Assembly (NCBI GenBank): GCA_029782295.1
Contig: JAKOVB010000116.1
Span: 1 to 50,770 of the forward strand
From: Pseudomonadota bacterium
Lineage (GTDB): Bacteria > Pseudomonadota > Gammaproteobacteria > Burkholderiales > Methylophilaceae
Direction: 5' to 3'
DNA length: 50,770 bases
The position numbers and the translations under genes are program-made. Of the stretch, positions 7,917 to 16,451 are shown piece by piece (the stretch's first letter is position 1; every line of letters begins with the position of its first letter). The notes under the pieces were generated by a model. It worked only from the letters and a program-made list of their open reading frames with translations, was not told the origin of the DNA and made no database searches.

Positions 7917-8039
7917 ATGCTCCGGGATGCCATCTTGGAGCGACTGGCCCGGATGATCGGCCCCGAGACGGGCGTGGTTGCGGTAAGCATGCGCCTGATC
8001 AAGAACCTTCAGGTGGACGAGAAAGGCACTGAATCTTGA
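7917..8039 (+). pseudogene. Truncated MIP18/DUF59-like Fe-S assembly gene
   Basis: Forty codons encode ILERLARMIGPETGVVAV and MRLIKNLQVDEKG, close to the N-terminal half of MIP18-family (DUF59) Fe-S cluster assembly proteins, which normally run to about 100 residues. The frame stops at 8037-8039 just before the conserved Cys-containing region. A CTG at 7902, overlapping the trmO stop, is an alternative start. Probably non-functional. Confidence 0.5.
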
Positions 8040-8068
8040 GTCAACATGCCCAGCCACAAAGGAGAAGA

Positions 8069-8284
8069 ATGAACCGTAAGCGAATCGAGGAACTAGAAAA
8101 ACAGATAGCCGAGCTGAGAAGCCGCTGGCCCGCCCATTCGGTGCCGCCAGCGATGCTTCAACAGTTGGACGAACTGGAGGAAGAACTGGACCAGGCCCGA
8201 GAGCATACCACCGAGGAGGACAGCAATGCCGAAGCGGGTCGTGATGGTAGACTGCGAGCTTTTTCGACCCGTACATGGCGGTGA
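8069..8284 (+). CDS. Small charged coiled-coil protein
   Basis: About 71 residues, opening with RKRIEELEKQIAELRSRWPA, then HSVPPAMLQQLDELEEELD. The heptad-like Leu/Ile pattern predicts a short antiparallel coiled coil. I recall similar small proteins beside MinD-type ATPase and ferredoxin genes in anaerobes; their function is unknown. The ATG at 8069 follows GGAGAAG. The C-terminal 20 or so residues overlap the next frame (ATG at 8226), so the original protein may have been shorter or the stop may have been lost. Confidence 0.5.
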   Translation: MNRKRIEELEKQIAELRSRWPAHSVPPAMLQQLDELEEELDQAREHTTEEDSNAEAGRDGRLRAFSTRTWR

Positions 8285-8360
8285 GGGCATCTGTCGCGTC
8301 GCACTTGCCTGTCCCGGAAGGCTTGTCGAACAGGGAGAACCTTATAGCGATCCTCCCGTT
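8226..8360 (+). pseudogene. N-terminal remnant of a ferredoxin-like protein
   Basis: The translation PKRVVMVDCELFRPVHGGEG, then ICRVALACPGRL, resembles ferredoxin-type N-terminal domains of the form DxxxCRPxxCxxGICxAxxACPRKLL. Two expected cluster cysteines are changed (Phe in ELFRP; Gly/His in VHGGEG), and the downstream CxxCxxC block is absent before IS-like sequence begins near 8486. It is interpreted as a dead gene truncated at the IS end. Confidence 0.45.
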
Positions 8361-8520
8361 GGACACAGTTGGCACATCCTCTTGGCTTTGCAGGGGCCCC
8401 TCGGCCCTACGTACGACTCAATAATGGCCTCTGCCCGCCTGTCAAGCAGGAAAATCGGGTCGTGCCAGCCCCGCCCCGTTGCTTTTTCGGCTCCGGAGCG
8501 CGGTCCGATGCGAGCATCGG

Positions 8521-9971
8521 CTAACTCGCTGCTGGCAGCGGAAGCAGCAACTCCTTGACACTGAATCGGCGGCGGGTCAGACCTGCCGCCATCGCCGGGG
8601 TTCGGTTCCGATAGCGCACGACTTCCTCGCTTTTAGTGTTGGTGTTCGTGTGCGTCAGACGCAGACTCTCGTGGGGACGCGAAAAGTGGTAGTACGCCCG
8701 ATACTACATCAGATGCACCTCCAGTTCGACAGGTGCAACCGCCACGGACCATGTACGCCGCGCCAATCCCGCCACGCTTTGGCGTAGGAGCTTGCCCTGA
8801 ACGAAAGCGAAGGGTCAAGTTGACGCTCTCCACAAACGCCGTTTGGATCGTCGCCCGCAGACCACAGCCATGCAGCCGTTCTCTCAACATTGCCCTGCTG
8901 CCACACAGCACTCGCTGCTCAGTGCCGACCAGCCGGCGCCATGCCCGAATCTTCTTCAACTGCGCATACACCAGTTGAGGCGATACAACCCAGCGCACCT
9001 TGCCTTCCTCGTTTTCCTGCCACTCGCCAAAGTGCGCCGTCAAAGCATAAAAGTTGGCGATGCCTCAGCATCGCACATTCAGCCCGTCGCTCGTGAACGC
9101 CGGAACGTACCCGAGAGCCAACATCGCCGCAAGCGAATGCACGACACCGTGCGCAAAAGCCTGTGTCCGGGGACTCCACAGCACCAGCATCAGCTTGGTT
9201 TCCGCTTCCAGCGCCACCCATAGCCACATCTCTCGACCCTTGGCTCGCATCTGCACCACCAGTTCATCCAGTTTCACGTGCTCAAGGCTCAAGTCCCGGA
9301 AGTAGTGCTCGTGTAGACGTTCGCCGTGTTCGCCAGATTGCGCCAGCCAGCAGCGCATCGTCCCCTCGCCATGCCCAAACACCCGCACTGCCGCCGACAG
9401 GCTTGCACTGAGCGCAGCGAATGTGTCCAGTCCCTCGGCCAATGCTGTCAGTACCTCGGCCACACGCTTGCTCGCCGTCTTCAACTGGTACATGGCGAAA
9501 CGTAGTTTCGCACCGTCTCCCACCGCGACGTCACCTTCTTCCCGCACGCCTGACAGTAGAAATCCTGTATCCGGACGGTGCAAGCACCGCACGCACTTGC
9601 CGTGGCTCCCGTACCCGATCAGCGCATGCAGTTCCTGATTCCGAATCCCGCGATAGTCGCATTCCCGATTCCGACACGCATACCCCTCCGTCACAACCCG
9701 TTTCTTCGGCACCCGTCGACTCTTCACTTCCGACCACGGCCGCGGCAACTCCCGCTCCTGCACCACACGTTCACACCGGCTAGCGTGCCGCTTCCGACAG
9801 TAAGGGCAGTCATCCGGCGTTCGCGCTCACAATTGCCGCACCTTCTTGTCCGGCTCGATCTGCCATCTCTTGGTCCGCCAGAGCTTCCGTCGGCACTCGT
9901 GCCGCTGCTGCACACAACCACACCAGCATCAAGAAGCTGGTCACGAACACCAGACAGTCGTTCCGATCCAT
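8521..9971 (-). pseudogene. Broken IS transposase (DDE type, Chloroflexota-like)
   Basis: Begins MDRNDCLVF at 9971 with GTAGGAG upstream. A frame break near 9830-9770 splits the N-terminus. An uninterrupted 233-codon piece (9065-9766) contains LDELVVQMRAKG and FTSDGLNV. A further frame break near 9050 leads into YALTAHFGEWQ and HGCGLRATIQTAFVE. An inserted short repeat at 8791-8817 shifts the frame again, and an in-frame TAG follows HLM near 8704. The end of the ancestral frame is the TAG at 8521-8523. The family resembles transposases with SDGLN-YALTAHFG motifs, tentatively IS1-like. Confidence 0.7.
8791..8817. repeat. Short CCCTGA...GAAGGG repeat inserted in transposase copy 1
   Basis: An imperfect inverted repeat (CCCT ... 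AGGG) lies directly after the codons for NLTLR. The IS remnant at 31107-31133 carries a related repeat at exactly the same codon. Here the insert is one base longer, so it breaks the reading frame. It resembles short dispersed palindromes common in several bacterial genomes. Confidence 0.55.
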
Positions 9972-10228
9972 GGGGAAATCTCCTACTCACCGGCTCGAGT
10001 CAAGCCGATCCGGCAAGCATAACCCCGACCTGATCGCCCGTCCACCTTGCTGATCCTCCCCTGCTGGCGCTTCGCCACCCCTCGGAATTCCCAACCGTCG
10101 ATAGTGCCAGCACCCAGCCTGAGCCCTAAATTCGTAGCCTGACCCGTCCCCATACGTTGAGCGCCCAGGAATCGAATGGACGTTCCTTGAAGTCAAAACG
10201 GACAGTTGGTCAGATGAACCGCCCGCAA

Positions 10229-10795
10229 TCAGGGCGTGAGCCTGTACAAATCCATGTGTTCCAGGTGGCTGGCTTCGACGCTCTGAAAGCCAGCCTGGAT
10301 CGCAAGATCAACCACGATTGCTGGCTGCAGCCGGTGGGCCAGTGGCGGGCCTTGTGGCTCTTCGCGGTAAGGCCATTCGAGGACAGCAACCCGGTTCCGC
10401 GCCACCCGACGCGCTTCCTGGAGCGCGGCCACAAGGTCGTCTGCTTCGTGCAGCACGTGGCCAAGAAACACCAGGTCAAAGGAAGCGTCTGCAAAGGGCA
10501 GATTCTCCGCAGGGGCTTCATGGAACTGGGCTGCTGGCACAAACTCAGCTGCCACGACCAGCAAATCGGCGTTGATGTCGACGCCCGTCACAACGAGGCC
10601 GGCGGCGACAAAGGCTTCGGCAAACACGCCAGTACCAGTGCCCACGTCCAGCACGCTGGCGACGGCAAGACCATCGAGGCTCAACTCAACGACGCTTGAG
10701 ACGTCAAGGCGAGCAATCCGCTCGGGAGACCGTAACCGCTCCGCCCCGCCGTGAAACCGGCGCTCGTGAGAATGGGTGTCGTTCAGTTCGTTCAT
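10229..10795 (-). CDS. Class I SAM-dependent methyltransferase
   Basis: About 188 residues. Motif I is VASVLDVGTGTGVFAE, and the acidic post-I residue lies in VTGVDINAD. FHEAPAENLPFADASFDLVF is a typical UbiE/Methyltransf_11 pattern. The substrate cannot be told. The start is uncertain: the ATG at 10795 (MNELNDTHSH) is chosen since homology-like sequence begins just after it, with 10804 and 10846 as alternatives. No strong ribosome site is visible. It is monocistronic, between the IS remnant and a hairpin. Confidence 0.75.
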   Translation of the reverse strand: MNELNDTHSHERRFHGGAERLRSPERIARLDVSSVVELSLDGLAVASVLDVGTGTGVFAEAFVAAGLVVTGVDINADLLVVAAEFVPAAQFHEAPAENLPFADASFDLVFLGHVLHEADDLVAALQEARRVARNRVAVLEWPYREEPQGPPLAHRLQPAIVVDLAIQAGFQSVEASHLEHMDLYRLTP

Positions 10796-10933
10796 GTCTT
10801 TCATTGGTTGAGCAGGGGATCTGGGCAGCCGGAATGCCTGTATCATACAACACTGTCGGGGGTCTGCTCACTTCCTCTCTGTCACTCGCACAAGAACTGT
10901 CTTCATCGTGGAAGTCAGAAACTTGACATGCAA

Positions 10934-10963
10934 ACGCCCCTCGTCATGGCAGACGAGGGGCGT
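10934..10963 (-). terminator. Hairpin, 12-bp perfect stem, likely terminator
   Basis: ACGCCCCTCGTC pairs with GACGAGGGGCGT around a six-base loop. Read on the minus strand it ends in TTTGCATGT, a weak T tract. It lies about 170 bases beyond the stop of the 11133 gene and before the methyltransferase, so it probably ends the cytochrome-b/membrane protein transcript. Confidence 0.6.
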
Positions 10964-11132
10964 GTAAGTGATGCCACCTGATTGACCGTCGCCTTGCGGC
11001 AGACGACCTTGGGCGCAGCCTTACCGGCTTGATGCCCGCTAACATCGGCCCGCCAGCCGGACCTTCCTGGGGTCAGGCCGTTCGCACCAGCGGCTCAAGA
11101 GGGTAGGTGCCGGCCTCGCCCAAACGGGCTCG

Positions 11133-11717
11133 CTACGACCGGCCGCCGCGACCGGCCCACAGCGGCCGTCCGCTTGCCTCACGAATCTGCAGCGATTGGC
11201 CGCTCGAATGATTACTGACGGCGCTGACTTCGAAGGTTTCGCCCTCATAGAAACCCTGGAGTGTGATCGCATCACCGGGTCCGGCGCGGAAGCCCTGCTC
11301 CTGGGCAAAGGACCAAGGGCGACCTTGTATCTCGACCTCACCAGCCGGGGTGTCGACTACCAACAGATCGGCGCTGCTGGAAGCCACCACGCCTTCGATC
11401 TCCTGCCAGTCTTCTGACCCGGTAGCAGCGCCGCTCGGGACAGCTTGCTGTGCCCGGTTACCTTCGACCTGACGCCCACCGCCCTGGCCACGACCACCCT
11501 GGTTACCCGGGCGGTTTCCGGCGTCAAGGGGTTGGTTGAGGCTTCCGGGCGCCGATTGCAGGGCTGCCTGCCCGCGCCCCTGACCGTTGCCTCCGGCCCT
11601 TCCTACGCCGAGAGCGGCTTCCTGGCCGCTTTTGGCGATGGTACGGTTGACGGCGCCGGCAACCAGAATGCCGACAACCAGAATCAGGACAACGCTGACG
11701 AGAATCTTCTTAGTCAT
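11133..11717 (-). CDS. Membrane-anchored protein with Gly/Gln-rich linker and small beta domain
   Basis: A 194-residue protein. Residues 4-25 form one transmembrane segment (ILVSVVLILVVGILVAGAVN). A low-complexity Gly/Gln/Arg/Asn linker covers about 35-100. The C-terminal domain (WQEIEGVVASSSADLLVVDT through GDAITLQGFYEGETFEVSAV) looks like a beta-barrel/OB-type fold of the DUF5666 kind. It should sit outside the membrane. The gene lies about 70 bases downstream of the cytochrome-b-like gene, so the two are probably an operon and may form a redox or metal-linked membrane unit. The start at 11717 has TAGGAG upstream. Confidence 0.65.
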   Translation of the reverse strand: MTKKILVSVVLILVVGILVAGAVNRTIAKSGQEAALGVGRAGGNGQGRGQAALQSAPGSLNQPLDAGNRPGNQGGRGQGGGRQVEGNRAQQAVPSGAATGSEDWQEIEGVVASSSADLLVVDTPAGEVEIQGRPWSFAQEQGFRAGPGDAITLQGFYEGETFEVSAVSNHSSGQSLQIREASGRPLWAGRGGRS

Positions 11718-11786
11718 GGGTAGTGCTCCTATGGTGTGAGTTGGCGGCACGTGCAATGCACCGCAGGTGTGAGATTGGGTAGTGGT

Positions 11787-12413
11787 TCAGGAGGAAGTTG
11801 TAACTGGGCGGGTACTTCCCGGAACTGCAGGCGTGTGGCCGAACATCTTACCGGTGACATTCACAACCCACCGCCAGTGGATGGCCAGGTGAATGCCGGC
11901 GGCGATGGGCAGAGCAACACCGGACCAGGTGTGGATCACGTCCCAGGTAGCGCGACTGAACAGGAATCCCGTGGCGATTGACCTTGCCGAGGGGGCAAAC
12001 AAGAAGTACACGCCGCTGATTGCCGCCAGTAGGAAGCTGATGGCGATGACTGCATCGACCAGGACGTTGACTCGGGCGCCTTTCGACAGTCCCGAACCCC
12101 GCCGGCTCAGCATGGCGGCCAGTTTGCGAGCCATCATGGTCACCCAGGACCAGTGATAGACGAAGTGTAGGAGCACGGCGACGATCATGGACACGCCGCC
12201 CCAGGTATGGATGATGTCCCAGTCATGGCGTGCAAACAGGATGGCGACTCCATACGTGGGGTTGCGCCCGCCCTGAAATCCTCCGATGGGCAGGAAGAGA
12301 AAGTAGATGCCGGATAAGATGGCGACCAATGCGCCCAGAAAGACCGAGGCATCAAGCAGCCAGTTGAGGCGGGTCTGGGTGGAAAGGCCGCGGCGGCGTT
12401 GTATGTTTTGCAT
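11787..12413 (-). CDS. Internally duplicated cytochrome-b-like membrane protein (DUF4405-like)
   Basis: A 208-residue protein made of two homologous halves. Half one has LNWLLDASVFLGALVAILSG with WDIIHTWGGVSM and HFVYHWSWV. Half two has VNVLVDAVIAISFLLAAISG with WDVIHTWSGVAL and HLAIHWRWV. Each half has about two transmembrane helices and conserved His residues (IIHTW/VIHTW, HxxxHW) suited to b-heme binding. The protein probably moves electrons in the membrane; the partner is unknown. The start at 12413 follows AGGAGA. It is the first gene of a two-gene unit with the anchored beta-domain protein. Confidence 0.75.
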   Translation of the reverse strand: MQNIQRRRGLSTQTRLNWLLDASVFLGALVAILSGIYFLFLPIGGFQGGRNPTYGVAILFARHDWDIIHTWGGVSMIVAVLLHFVYHWSWVTMMARKLAAMLSRRGSGLSKGARVNVLVDAVIAISFLLAAISGVYFLFAPSARSIATGFLFSRATWDVIHTWSGVALPIAAGIHLAIHWRWVVNVTGKMFGHTPAVPGSTRPVTTSS

Positions 12414-12773
12414 GGCATTCTCCTGGATGGGGGTCCGGTCAAGAAGGCCGACCGGGTTTGTTGCCCCTATTCTCGTTGCAGAGTATGGAGAAGCTATCGA
12501 AAGATTGTGAAGTTATTCCTAAGCCTCAGTTTCGGTTTGAACACCCTATCCCGCGCAACCGCCCACCGGCCCAGAGGTCTAAGGACGCCCCCTGACCCCT
12601 CAGTCAACACCGGCATTCTACTCTACCCAAACCACCCTCTCGCTCGCCCCACTTGCTCGTCTAAATGGACGTAGTAGCTGATTCGCCACGGCTGCACCGG
12701 GCGCGTTTGCCAGTTAGCACTTCCAAAAGCTGGGCGCTCCCAGGCTCGACTACGACGCCGTTCCTGCTGAATG
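12414..12773. other. Intergenic stretch, no gene seen
   Basis: It should hold the promoter for the cytochrome-b-like gene. No Crp/Fnr-type box like those at 6538 and 20690 was found, and no coding frame is convincing. Confidence 0.5.
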
Positions 12774-12815
12774 GCGGCTCATCCGACACCCCTGGGAAAC
12801 GGTATGATGAGCCGC
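12774..12815 (-). terminator. Hairpin at the end of the hdr/mvh operon
   Basis: Arms GCGGCTCATC (12774-12783) and GATGAGCCGC (12806-12815) are perfect 10-bp complements around a 22-base loop. The arm touches the stop codon of the last gene. There is no T tract on the minus strand, so it may be a factor-dependent terminator or an mRNA 3' stabiliser. Confidence 0.5.
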
Positions 12816-13312
12816 TAAGGTATCGCCGCCAGCGACTCGACGCGCAGGTCCTGCAGGCGGGCGCGCGTCACCTGCACGATCTTCTGCAGCATCAGGTAGC
12901 CAAACCGGCAATCGGCATCGAAGGCCCGCAGCAGCGCCGGGCAATCGAACGCCACCACCCGGCAGGACGCCGCCGCCCTGGCCCCTGAAGTGGCAGCATG
13001 GGGCGGCACCAGGCCCGACCAGCCGAAAATGTCGCCCGACCCTACCCTGGTCACTATCACGTCCTGCGTGGCGAGCTGGCCGGTCATTTGCCCGGACACA
13101 GGATGGGCCACATTCTGCGCAGGCAGCTCCATCACGATGCTGACCGCGCCGTCGACCAGCAGGAAGAACCGGTCCAGCTCATCGCCCTCGTGGAAAAAGT
13201 ACTGCCCGGCATCAGCCTGCATCTCGGTGCCGGCGGAAGCCAATCTCAGGAGATCGTCGTGGGTGAACGTGCCGAAGAAAGAATAGCGGCGGAGAAGTTC
13301 AGGGGAGATCAT
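12815..13312 (-). CDS. Stand-alone cyclic-nucleotide-binding-domain protein (no HTH)
   Basis: A 165-residue protein with a Crp/Fnr-like sensor fold: LLRRYSFFGTFTHDDLLRLA, QYFFHEGDELDRFFLLVDGA and SGDIFGWSGLVPP. The family phosphate-binding cassette (GExx...RxA) is only loosely kept, with GDIFGWSG followed by SGARAAASCRVVAFD. A C-terminal helical tail replaces the usual DNA-binding helix-turn-helix, so it cannot act as a classical Crp regulator. It is the last gene of the hdr/mvh operon. It may be an allosteric or signalling partner of the hydrogenase complex. The start at 13312 gives the natural domain edge. Confidence 0.75.
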   Translation of the reverse strand: MISPELLRRYSFFGTFTHDDLLRLASAGTEMQADAGQYFFHEGDELDRFFLLVDGAVSIVMELPAQNVAHPVSGQMTGQLATQDVIVTRVGSGDIFGWSGLVPPHAATSGARAAASCRVVAFDCPALLRAFDADCRFGYLMLQKIVQVTRARLQDLRVESLAAIP

Positions 13313-13404
13313 GGGGGCCTCGTATGAGGGGTTGCGGGTTGCGGGTCGTAGAAGTCGGGGCTCCACCCCCGAGGCCTTGCCCCGAAGGGTCGCCCCAATG
13401 ATGG

Positions 13405-13878
13405 TCAACCGGTGAGTTCGTTGAGGACAGCGGCGGCGACGGCGGGAATGACGGCGGCGACGGCGGGGGTGGGCTGGCTGCTGAAATCGACAATGTTGGC
13501 GACGCGAACGGCGTAGATGACGACGTCGGTGGGTAGTGGCAGCCCCATGCGGCGGCCCGTGGCCAAGGCGGTGATCAGGCTGGCGTCATGCGCCGAGGCG
13601 CTGTGCTGCGTGGGGCTAGCGGCTTCCAGATCGGCCAGGGTCAGGCGATGGCTGGCGCCGGGCTGCTCGTCCCCGCCCGTGTAGGCATCGATGACGAAGG
13701 CGCGGTCATAGCCCACCATCATCTCCATCAGACGCAGCCCGCCCACGCTGGCCTCCGTGATGGTTACGCCTTGTTTGCCGTCCGGTTCCAATGCGGCGGC
13801 AACGGCCTGCGCCACCAGCACGCCCACGCCGTCATCGCTGAGGATAGGGTTGCCAAGCCCGATGACGAGGGTGTTCAT
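13405..13878 (-). CDS. Hydrogenase maturation protease (HyaD/HycI/FrcD family)
   Basis: A 157-residue endopeptidase that trims the large-subunit C-terminus after nickel insertion. VIGLGNPILSDDGVGVLVAQ contains the conserved metal-sensing Asp region, and a second conserved acidic site is in VIDAYTGG. It follows mvhA by 31 bases. MvhA ends with DPCMSCATH plus a 25-residue tail, exactly the substrate expected. The start at 13878 has only a weak ribosome site but matches the family N-terminus. Confidence 0.9.
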   Translation of the reverse strand: MNTLVIGLGNPILSDDGVGVLVAQAVAAALEPDGKQGVTITEASVGGLRLMEMMVGYDRAFVIDAYTGGDEQPGASHRLTLADLEAASPTQHSASAHDASLITALATGRRMGLPLPTDVVIYAVRVANIVDFSSQPTPAVAAVIPAVAAAVLNELTG

Positions 13879-13909
13879 GATCTGTCGCCGGTGCGTCGCG
13901 CCTTGAGGT

Positions 13910-15391
13910 CTACCTGTGCAGCCGAACGACCTCATTGCCCTGCACATCCCACACCACCACCTCCAACGGCATCTGGCCGGGCAGCGAATGGGTGGCGCAG
14001 GACATGCAAGGGTCGTAGTTGCGGAAGGCCATCTCGATGCGATTGAGCAGGCCATCTGTGATCACAGCGTCCCTGGTTATCAGCGACTGGGCGGCCTTTT
14101 TCACCGACATAGCGATGGGGGCGTAGTTGTTGGTGGTGCCGACGATGAGGTTGACGGCGGTCAGGATGCCGTTTTCGTCGGTGCGGTAGTGATGGGTCAG
14201 GGTGCCGCGCGGGGCCTCGACGGAACCCACGCCCTCGGTAGGTGTGGTCGTGATGATGGGGCGCACGTTGGGGTCGGTGATCTCCGGGTCCTGGACCAGC
14301 TCCAGCATGCGCTCGGCGGCATAGAGCAGCTCAACCAACCGGGCCCAATGGGTCGCCAGCCGCAAGTGCACGGGCTGGTAACGACCATTGGTCTTGCTGC
14401 TGCCCAGGGTCTCATAGAAGCGCTCGTAGGCTGCCTGGGCTCGCGGGGTGGCCATGCCGTCGGCGGCGTTCAGCCGCGACAGAGGTGTAGCGCAGTAAAC
14501 GCCGCTGTCCTTGCCGTCGACAAAGCCATTCCAGCCGACTTCCTTCAGATACGGGAATTTGAGATAGGTCCACGGCTCCACACGCTCGGCGATGTGCTGG
14601 GAATAGTCGCGACAGGCGTACCTGACGAACTCTCTGCCGTCAGGGTCCACCACCCGGATCATGCCGTCGTAGAAGTTGGCCCGGTTCTGGGCGTCGACCG
14701 TGCCCATGTAGTAGGTGCGATGGCTGTAGGTGTCGGAGAGGATGAGCTCGACATAGGCCGGGTTCGCGAGCACGATGTCGTCAAAGACTTTGAGCGAAAA
14801 GAGAGCGAACTCGACGTTCTGGCGAGCAATGGCCTCGATCTCCTCACGCTCGTCCGGCGCCACCGACCGGCTCCAGCCGCCGGGCAGGCCTGCCACGGGG
14901 TGCACCCCGCGACCCCCCAGCATCTTGATCACGTGGTGGTTGCGCATCCGGCAGTCGATCACCTGCCTACCGGTTTCCAGGCCTACCTTGTGGATGACGC
15001 CCAGGATGTTGCGCTCTGCCGCCGGCGCGTCAGGGCCGACCACGAAGTCAGGACCGCCCAGGGCGTAGAAATGCGTGGTATGATCGGTGACATAGAAGGC
15101 CATGTAGAACATCTCGCGCAGCTTTTTCACCGCTGGCGAAGGTTCGACATGGTAGAGCGCGTCGAGCGCCTTAGTGGCAGCCATGTGATGCGCTTCCGGG
15201 CAGACGCCGCAGATGCGGTTGGTGATGCGGGGCATCTCCTCGGCAGGGCGGCCCACACAGAAGGCCTCGAAACCGCGCAGCTCGGGAATCTGGAAGTAGG
15301 CGTTGGCGACGTCACCCTCCTCGTCGAGGAAGATCTCGATCTTGCCGTGTCCTTCCAGACGGGTAATGGGATCAATTGTGATGCGTCTCAT
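13910..15391 (-). CDS. mvhA: Group 3c-like [NiFe] hydrogenase large subunit (MvhA-like)
   Basis: A 493-residue catalytic subunit of a cytoplasmic methyl-viologen/F420-non-reducing hydrogenase. Nickel ligands are C61 and C64 (RICGVCPEAHHM) and C462 and C465 (DPCMSCATH). A 25-residue tail after H468 is the predicted cleaved extension. The N-terminus ITIDPITRLEGHGKI is typical. There is no signal peptide, so it acts inside the cell. The start at 15391 has AGGAGAGG upstream; upstream in-frame codons overlap mvhG and are ignored. It lies 10 bases after mvhG and should supply H2 electrons to MvhD-HdrA. Confidence 0.93.
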   Translation of the reverse strand: MRRITIDPITRLEGHGKIEIFLDEEGDVANAYFQIPELRGFEAFCVGRPAEEMPRITNRICGVCPEAHHMAATKALDALYHVEPSPAVKKLREMFYMAFYVTDHTTHFYALGGPDFVVGPDAPAAERNILGVIHKVGLETGRQVIDCRMRNHHVIKMLGGRGVHPVAGLPGGWSRSVAPDEREEIEAIARQNVEFALFSLKVFDDIVLANPAYVELILSDTYSHRTYYMGTVDAQNRANFYDGMIRVVDPDGREFVRYACRDYSQHIAERVEPWTYLKFPYLKEVGWNGFVDGKDSGVYCATPLSRLNAADGMATPRAQAAYERFYETLGSSKTNGRYQPVHLRLATHWARLVELLYAAERMLELVQDPEITDPNVRPIITTTPTEGVGSVEAPRGTLTHHYRTDENGILTAVNLIVGTTNNYAPIAMSVKKAAQSLITRDAVITDGLLNRIEMAFRNYDPCMSCATHSLPGQMPLEVVVWDVQGNEVVRLHR

Positions 15392-15401
15392 AGCGCCTCT
15401 C

Positions 15402-16451
15402 CTATGACCAAACCGCTGGTTGCGGGACGGCTGCCTCGACGCCGTCGGTTCGGGCGCGCCGCAGCAGTGAGTGCGCCATGCTGAAGCGGTAAAACGTCCC
15501 GGCAGGATCGACGATCGTGTCCGCTGCGGCCTCGACCTTACGTTCCAGATCGAGCTCATTGTCACCCGGCCTGCCACTCACATCCAGAATTGAGGCGATG
15601 GCCGTGAGCATGCGCATGCCCTGGTCTTCGGCGCCGGGCAGCGGGCCGTAGCAGCCGCGACAGCCCATGCCCACCTGCGGACAAAGGGCGCCGCAACCGC
15701 TGAGTGTGGCTGGGCCCATGCAGATCAGGCCCTGCTCCAGTAGGCACAACCCCGGCTCGGGCCGGATTTGGTAGGGTCGATAGAAGCGAGCGACGGCCTT
15801 CTCGTGCTTGGCCAAAGCACACTCCTCACAGACGGCGACACTACCTGCTCCCAGAAGAACACCCTTGGGTGGAAGAGACCCGCCCTGGGTCAGCGCCGCC
15901 ACGACAACCTGCAGCACGGCCCAAATCTGATGGGGCTCGGGTGGGCAGCCGGGGATGGTGTAGTCCACATCCACAACCTGGTCGAGAGACTTGACCGTGT
16001 GGTAGAAGAAGGGGATCTCCAGATCGCCTTCGGGTACAGCCGTATGCGGTTGAGGCAAGGTGCCAGCAGGATTGTCGATGGATGGGTTGTCGAGATAGGC
16101 TGCCCGCAAGGTGGCGTCGCGCGTCGTCAGGTTGGAGAGGGCAGGGATGCAGCCCTCGTAGGCGCAGGAACCAAAAGCCACCAGCAGCTTTGACTTCCTC
16201 CGCAGCAGGCGCACCATCTCCTCGTTTTCGGAATTGCGGATGGCGCCATTGATCAGGCAGAGGTCGATGTAGCCGTCGGGATAACCCAGCACATCCTTGA
16301 CCTTGAAATCGGCGATGCATGGAAAGAAAGCCAGGTCGAAGACCGCATCCACCGTCAGGATGTGTTCGCCGATGTTCAAGGTGCTGATTTCACAGCCGCC
16401 GCAAGCGGAGGCCCAATACATAGCCAGCTTAGGTTTGCCGTTGGCGTTCAT
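15402..16451 (-). CDS. mvhG: Hydrogenase small subunit (MvhG-like)
   Basis: A 349-residue Fe-S subunit with no Tat signal, as expected for cytoplasmic group 3 enzymes. The N-terminal proximal-cluster motif is SACGGCEIS (C17, C20). Further cysteines occur in AFGSCAYEGCIP, DYTIPGCPPEP and the Cys-rich SGCGALCPQVGMGCRGCYGP. The start overlaps the mvhD stop as ATGA, indicating translational coupling. It should relay electrons from MvhA to the [2Fe-2S] protein MvhD. Confidence 0.92.
   Translation of the reverse strand: MNANGKPKLAMYWASACGGCEISTLNIGEHILTVDAVFDLAFFPCIADFKVKDVLGYPDGYIDLCLINGAIRNSENEEMVRLLRRKSKLLVAFGSCAYEGCIPALSNLTTRDATLRAAYLDNPSIDNPAGTLPQPHTAVPEGDLEIPFFYHTVKSLDQVVDVDYTIPGCPPEPHQIWAVLQVVVAALTQGGSLPPKGVLLGAGSVAVCEECALAKHEKAVARFYRPYQIRPEPGLCLLEQGLICMGPATLSGCGALCPQVGMGCRGCYGPLPGAEDQGMRMLTAIASILDVSGRPGDNELDLERKVEAAADTIVDPAGTFYRFSMAHSLLRRARTDGVEAAVPQPAVWS

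Larger units (their letters stand above)
8486..10115 (-). mobile_element. Degenerate insertion sequence (copy 1)
   Basis: Bounded by segments shared with the remnant at 30790-31356: the left shared end holds GATGCGAGCATC (8508-8519), and the right shared end runs from the ribosome-site region near 9975 to about 10115. Exact terminal repeats and target duplication could not be fixed by eye. The transposase inside is broken. Confidence 0.6.

Noticed and set aside
12815-13312. The cyclic-nucleotide-domain protein as the regulator binding the two Fnr-type boxes
   Set aside because: It ends after the sensor domain and has no helix-turn-helix, so it cannot bind the boxes by itself.
13916-15484. 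Long 522-codon open frame on the plus strand
   Set aside because: It is the antisense shadow of mvhA, rich in His/Val/Gly from high-GC complement codons, with no motif or ribosome site.
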